Shown here one piece after another: positions 60,432-64,000 of a stretch of DNA of 64,000 nt (within the stretch, counting starts at the first letter, position 1; every line of letters starts with the position of its first letter). Both the position numbers and the translations under genes were made by a program. The stretch is from assembly GCA_031216915.1 (NCBI GenBank), contig CM062293.1:147506285-147570284 (forward strand), in the 5' to 3' direction. The notes under the pieces are model-generated. The model was not told the origin of the DNA. It ran no database searches and worked only from the letters and a program-made list of their open reading frames with translations. This stretch comes from Pictodentalium vernedei (lineage: Eukaryota; Mollusca; Scaphopoda; Dentaliida; Dentaliidae).

Positions 60432-62023
60432 CAAAAAAGGAATGATTATTTGGAGGATGTTTGAATTTTTTGAATTTGACATCTTTTAAGAGCCAAACTT
60501 TCGGAGAAAAAAAACATGATTTCTCTAAAGTTACGTGTCACAATTCTTGGCAGAAGAAATCAGCTTATTCCGTCTATTATGTTGGAAAATACTGGCGTTT
60601 AAAATTTGGCCCTGAATGATCATATTTTTCATTGAGGTATGGACGAAGCATTCTCCGCTGGACACTACACAGAGTGACGTGATCATAGTGTTCAATGTGC
60701 AGCATCGGTTAAGTATAAAAGAACAGACTTCATCGAAAAAAATCGTCTGTAAAGAAATTATATAAATTAAAGTATTGTATAATCAAATTGTTTGTCCATC
60801 AGTCTTGCATTCGCACGAAATAATCATGTTTCCGGCTGTTTACAAACATTTGAGAATAATTAATCTGAATAGTTTTGACTTTTTAACACTTGGATTCCTT
60901 GAGAGTACGAAAATATTTACTGCAAAATTGTTGTGAAGAGTTCCGCAGCAAGCGGACTTGAGCGTTCAATGCGTTGTCGAGATTAGGTTATTAAAACAAA
61001 AACAAAAAAACACCAAAAAACATCCCATTGACAACAATGCTAACCTTTCACTCTCTGTACAACACACCAAGTTGCTGGGAGATAAATTACCTGTACATCC
61101 ACGAAGTATATAATCTTTTTTGAAGAAATAAAAACATATTGCACCACGTAAAATTTAAGTTTTAAATTTTCGCTACTGCCATCTGCTCTTACACTGAATG
61201 AACTTGCCACTTTGTTTTCATATCTCATATTTTTGGGAGATTTTCACTCATTCCGACACAACATTACAAAAATACCTTTTAATCCTGTATTAAGTGGACA
61301 CAAATATTAATTCATATTTTGAACCAATCGGCCGATGATCCCTATTTAATCCTGCTCACAACTTTGTGTCCAGTGTTTTACGCTCTCATTACCATTGGGA
61401 GAGATCGCCGCGAGTGTGTTCAAATCCAGGTGAGACTTTGACATGGGAGTCTGCGTAATAGTGTATTTCTTATTTCAGTAGATTGCACAGTTTCCTACTG
61501 TAGGCAAATAACCGCAAATCCTGTTTTTTGTACAAAATAGAATTGTGACTGAATGTCGACTGAAAAAGATGTTTCTATAGTTTAGACTAGCCACAGACAG
61601 AGATAACTTTATTCAGGCTAATCTAGCCGCTCTCATCAACTTTTTCGCCGGATATTTCTGGCAGTTAACAAACAGACGTCGACTGCTTTACCAGTTTCAC
61701 ATTAATTTGTATATACTGAACAACGAAAACGAAAAATGATCTACACGAAGAACAATTCTGAAACAATCAACCTACTGTACAGTGAAGTCTTTCTAATAAT
61801 CTCCATAGGTGGATAGGCTGCATGAATGTGAAGAGTACGCTAGAAAAGAGTACGGGAAGCAGGAACGGGGTAGCTGACCCCTTGCACTGGCTCAGTTGGG
61901 GTCGGACATGACCAATTTTGAGTACCAGTACTACAAGTACATTTTATATTTCAAAAACTAAATTTCAAAGAAATACAAAAAAACATTCACCTATAACTCC
62001 CCCCCCCTCTTGAATAATATTCT

Positions 62024-62076
62024 AACTACATCACCAAGGCATGCCTTCAACAAAGGCATGCCTTAAAGGTGTAGTT
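62024..62076. repeat. Palindrome, about 23-bp arms
   Basis: AACTACATCACCAAGGCATGCCTT pairs with AGGCATGCCTTAAAGGTGTAGTT around the loop CAACAA, with a one-base offset. It is of the same type as the other short foldbacks in the window, but no wider element is seen. Confidence 0.8.
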
Positions 62077-64000
62077 GAAGTATTTCATGAGTCATGACAT
62101 GAGCAATCACAGTCGGAACAAATCATGTTTTAAACCCCTACCCCAATTGATCTTCGTCGTGACGCATCTGGTTGTAACATATTTTAAGATAGTTAACTCC
62201 CGGGTTCAACCCGGAAATGAAATGGATAAAACTTTCCTTATTATTTTCATGTTTTTTCACAGACTGGTTGGTTTTGCCTGGAAAGCAACTCCTCTCCATA
62301 GGTGTTTTAATGGTAGTCCATACATTGCACCGAGTAATAACGAATTTCTTTGCTTTTGGTTGTACGCTCAAGACTTTGCCTCTGGTATACTAATATTTCT
62401 CTCGAGATTATTCATTTATCCGTATTTACGGTAACTCCCAACACCTATAGCAATGTAGTCACTATAACCAAAGGGTAAATTGAAGTTTTGCCAAACGATT
62501 ATACCACATTACGCATTCAGGCAACCCAGGCGTTGCTTTCAGCTCCAGTAACAAATAACTTGCTTAATCAATGTCACTCCCCTGAGTTCCCACCAGGTTC
62601 ATTTGTAAGTAAATGGTCAGACAAAACTTTTCTGTGGGTAGCTATTTTTATAAATGGGGGATACTCTTCAACTAAGGACAACAGCTAATTTGCATAAATG
62701 TTGTGCACATACAACATGATGTGTTTTGTAAATTTTATGTGTTACTGTGACAGGTATTTTCTATGTTTATTTTATCTCTGAGAGCTTTGGCGATATTCTG
62801 GTTCTATTCAGTAAACAGTTTGTCGTGCACACCAATTTTAAAACGCATTCATTTAATGAAAACGCCACAAAACCCAACACATACTCGACAACAAAGCGTT
62901 CTCTGTAATGTAACCAACAGGAGAGTTTGTACAAGCTTTGCTTAAGAGGGTGGTTTTCATTGTACCTAAAATAGTCCGAAGCGATCCACATTATAACCTT
63001 CGTCCACAGAATGTTACTTATTGACCCGATAATAGTGTACAAACAGAATGTGTAATAAAGTAAAAGTTTATTGATATGGATATGGGTTTCAGCTCACCCT
63101 GATAGATGTACTAACTACTCCTGGCTTTAATGAAGTTTGTTGCTTGCAGCGATGCGACAGCAGTTTCCATCTCCCCTATAGATTTCTGTCATTATTTGAT
63201 AGCAGCTGCTATTAACCCCCACGCCCCCTCCAGCCCAGCAGTCAAAAATGCCCCCCCCCCCTATAATATTTGCAGCGAGAAAATGGCGGTATGTGCAAAA
63301 GGCTCAGTTCCAGACACCCAACACAAATAAAACAAAGTAAGAGATATTTTGGTTGAATTCTTTTTCTTTTTTTCGGGGGGTGGCTGGTATTTTTCTGACA
63401 AAGCCTGCATGCACTTTACCAATGTTACTATTTCATTCCATAACGGCAATAGAAATACTGTGATGCAAATTGACACCTGTACACAAAATACACAAACATC
63501 ACAGACAATATCAGTTTTTCACAAATGCAAGCGAAAATGTTCTCATTTAAATTAGAGCTCAAGAAGAAAATCCCCTCCCCTTTCGCCTATTGACCTCCAT
63601 GAACAGAGATACAGAATATGTCTTGGTGTCAGTAGTAGATTTCGAGAAGGGTATGGTAGGGGTATATTGTACCCCATTCAGCGCAACCTGCGATAACGAT
63701 GAAATATTTTTAGGCTTTTCAACAAAATATACGCAAATATTTAACAGCTTTTTTCGAGCCATTTCAATCGGCCCTTTCAAGCTATTCAGCCCATTCAAGC
63801 CATTGCAGTGGATCTATCCAATCGGTTATTTTCTTGCTAGAAGATTTGACGGCATTACTTCATCTAAATAAAATACGCCACTAGTTTTCCAAACAGAAAT
63901 AATTTTCTCATTCCGGAGTGTCAGTTCGTAGATTGTTTCATTTCCGACTGCAACATTGGAAGTCGGATAACTCATAATAAATTATTATGTTCTGTTGGTT

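Larger units (their letters stand above)
59550..64000. other. Unassigned right flank
   Basis: I find no gene I can defend. Landmarks are a G-rich tract at 60397-60431 and a palindrome at 62024-62076. A possible but unsupported splice-like pair (AATCCAG|GTGAGA near 61432 and TTATTTCAG near 61478) also occurs. The open frame at 63590-63871 (93 codons) has no recognisable domain. Confidence 0.5.

Noticed and set aside
61370-61490. A host 5' UTR exon with GTGAGA donor
   Set aside because: Splice-like sequences alone are common by chance; no coding continuation was found.
63590-63871. A 93-codon host gene
   Set aside because: No recognisable domain, no splice or promoter evidence, and an overlapping frame on the other strand of similar length.

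Overview
The window reads as repeat-rich non-coding DNA from an animal genome, most likely a marine invertebrate. tRNA-derived SINEs, non-LTR, DIRS-type and Mutator-type elements, many foldback MITEs, G/C homopolymers and pearl/CvA-like elements with tandem cores all point that way. The last resemble elements known from molluscs, so a lophotrochozoan host is my best guess, with low certainty. I found no host gene I can defend.

Layout. 0-14 kb: decayed LINE copies on both strands (one with a 2A-like motif) riddled with MITEs, a 0.76-kb tandem duplication carrying SINEs, and several near-perfect palindromes. 14-24 kb: a nested stack. A pearl-like element appears split by a minus-strand DIRS-type retrotransposon (gag, RT/RNase H, tyrosine recombinase), whose gag is in turn split by a 143-bp satellite-bearing insertion. 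24-27 kb: mostly unassigned, with one SINE. 27-31.6 kb: a Mutator-like (MULE) element with a four-exon FLYWCH/MULE transposase on the minus strand and a lone PHD-like exon on the plus strand. 31.6-40.05 kb: a block of AT-rich, virus-like genes, the most interesting part. 40.05-58.9 kb: a hierarchical satellite array (about 335-bp monomers, 2.6-2.8-kb blocks, 8.11-kb units in tandem). 58.9-64 kb: a MITE and unassigned sequence.

The virus-like block (33.18-40.05 kb) has an order and content typical of adintovirus/Polinton-type DNA viruses: a conserved 295-aa protein, a small Ala/Lys-rich protein, an FtsK/A32-type packaging ATPase, a penton-like candidate, an adenovirus pX-like protein, two unknown proteins in convergent orientation around a hairpin, and the N-terminal part of a protein-primed-type family B DNA polymerase. 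The polymerase stops near its first exonuclease motif, where the satellite begins. No major capsid protein or integrase is visible. Four genes carry a single in-frame stop, all of them TGA, and three frameshifts are present, so this is a decayed endogenous copy.
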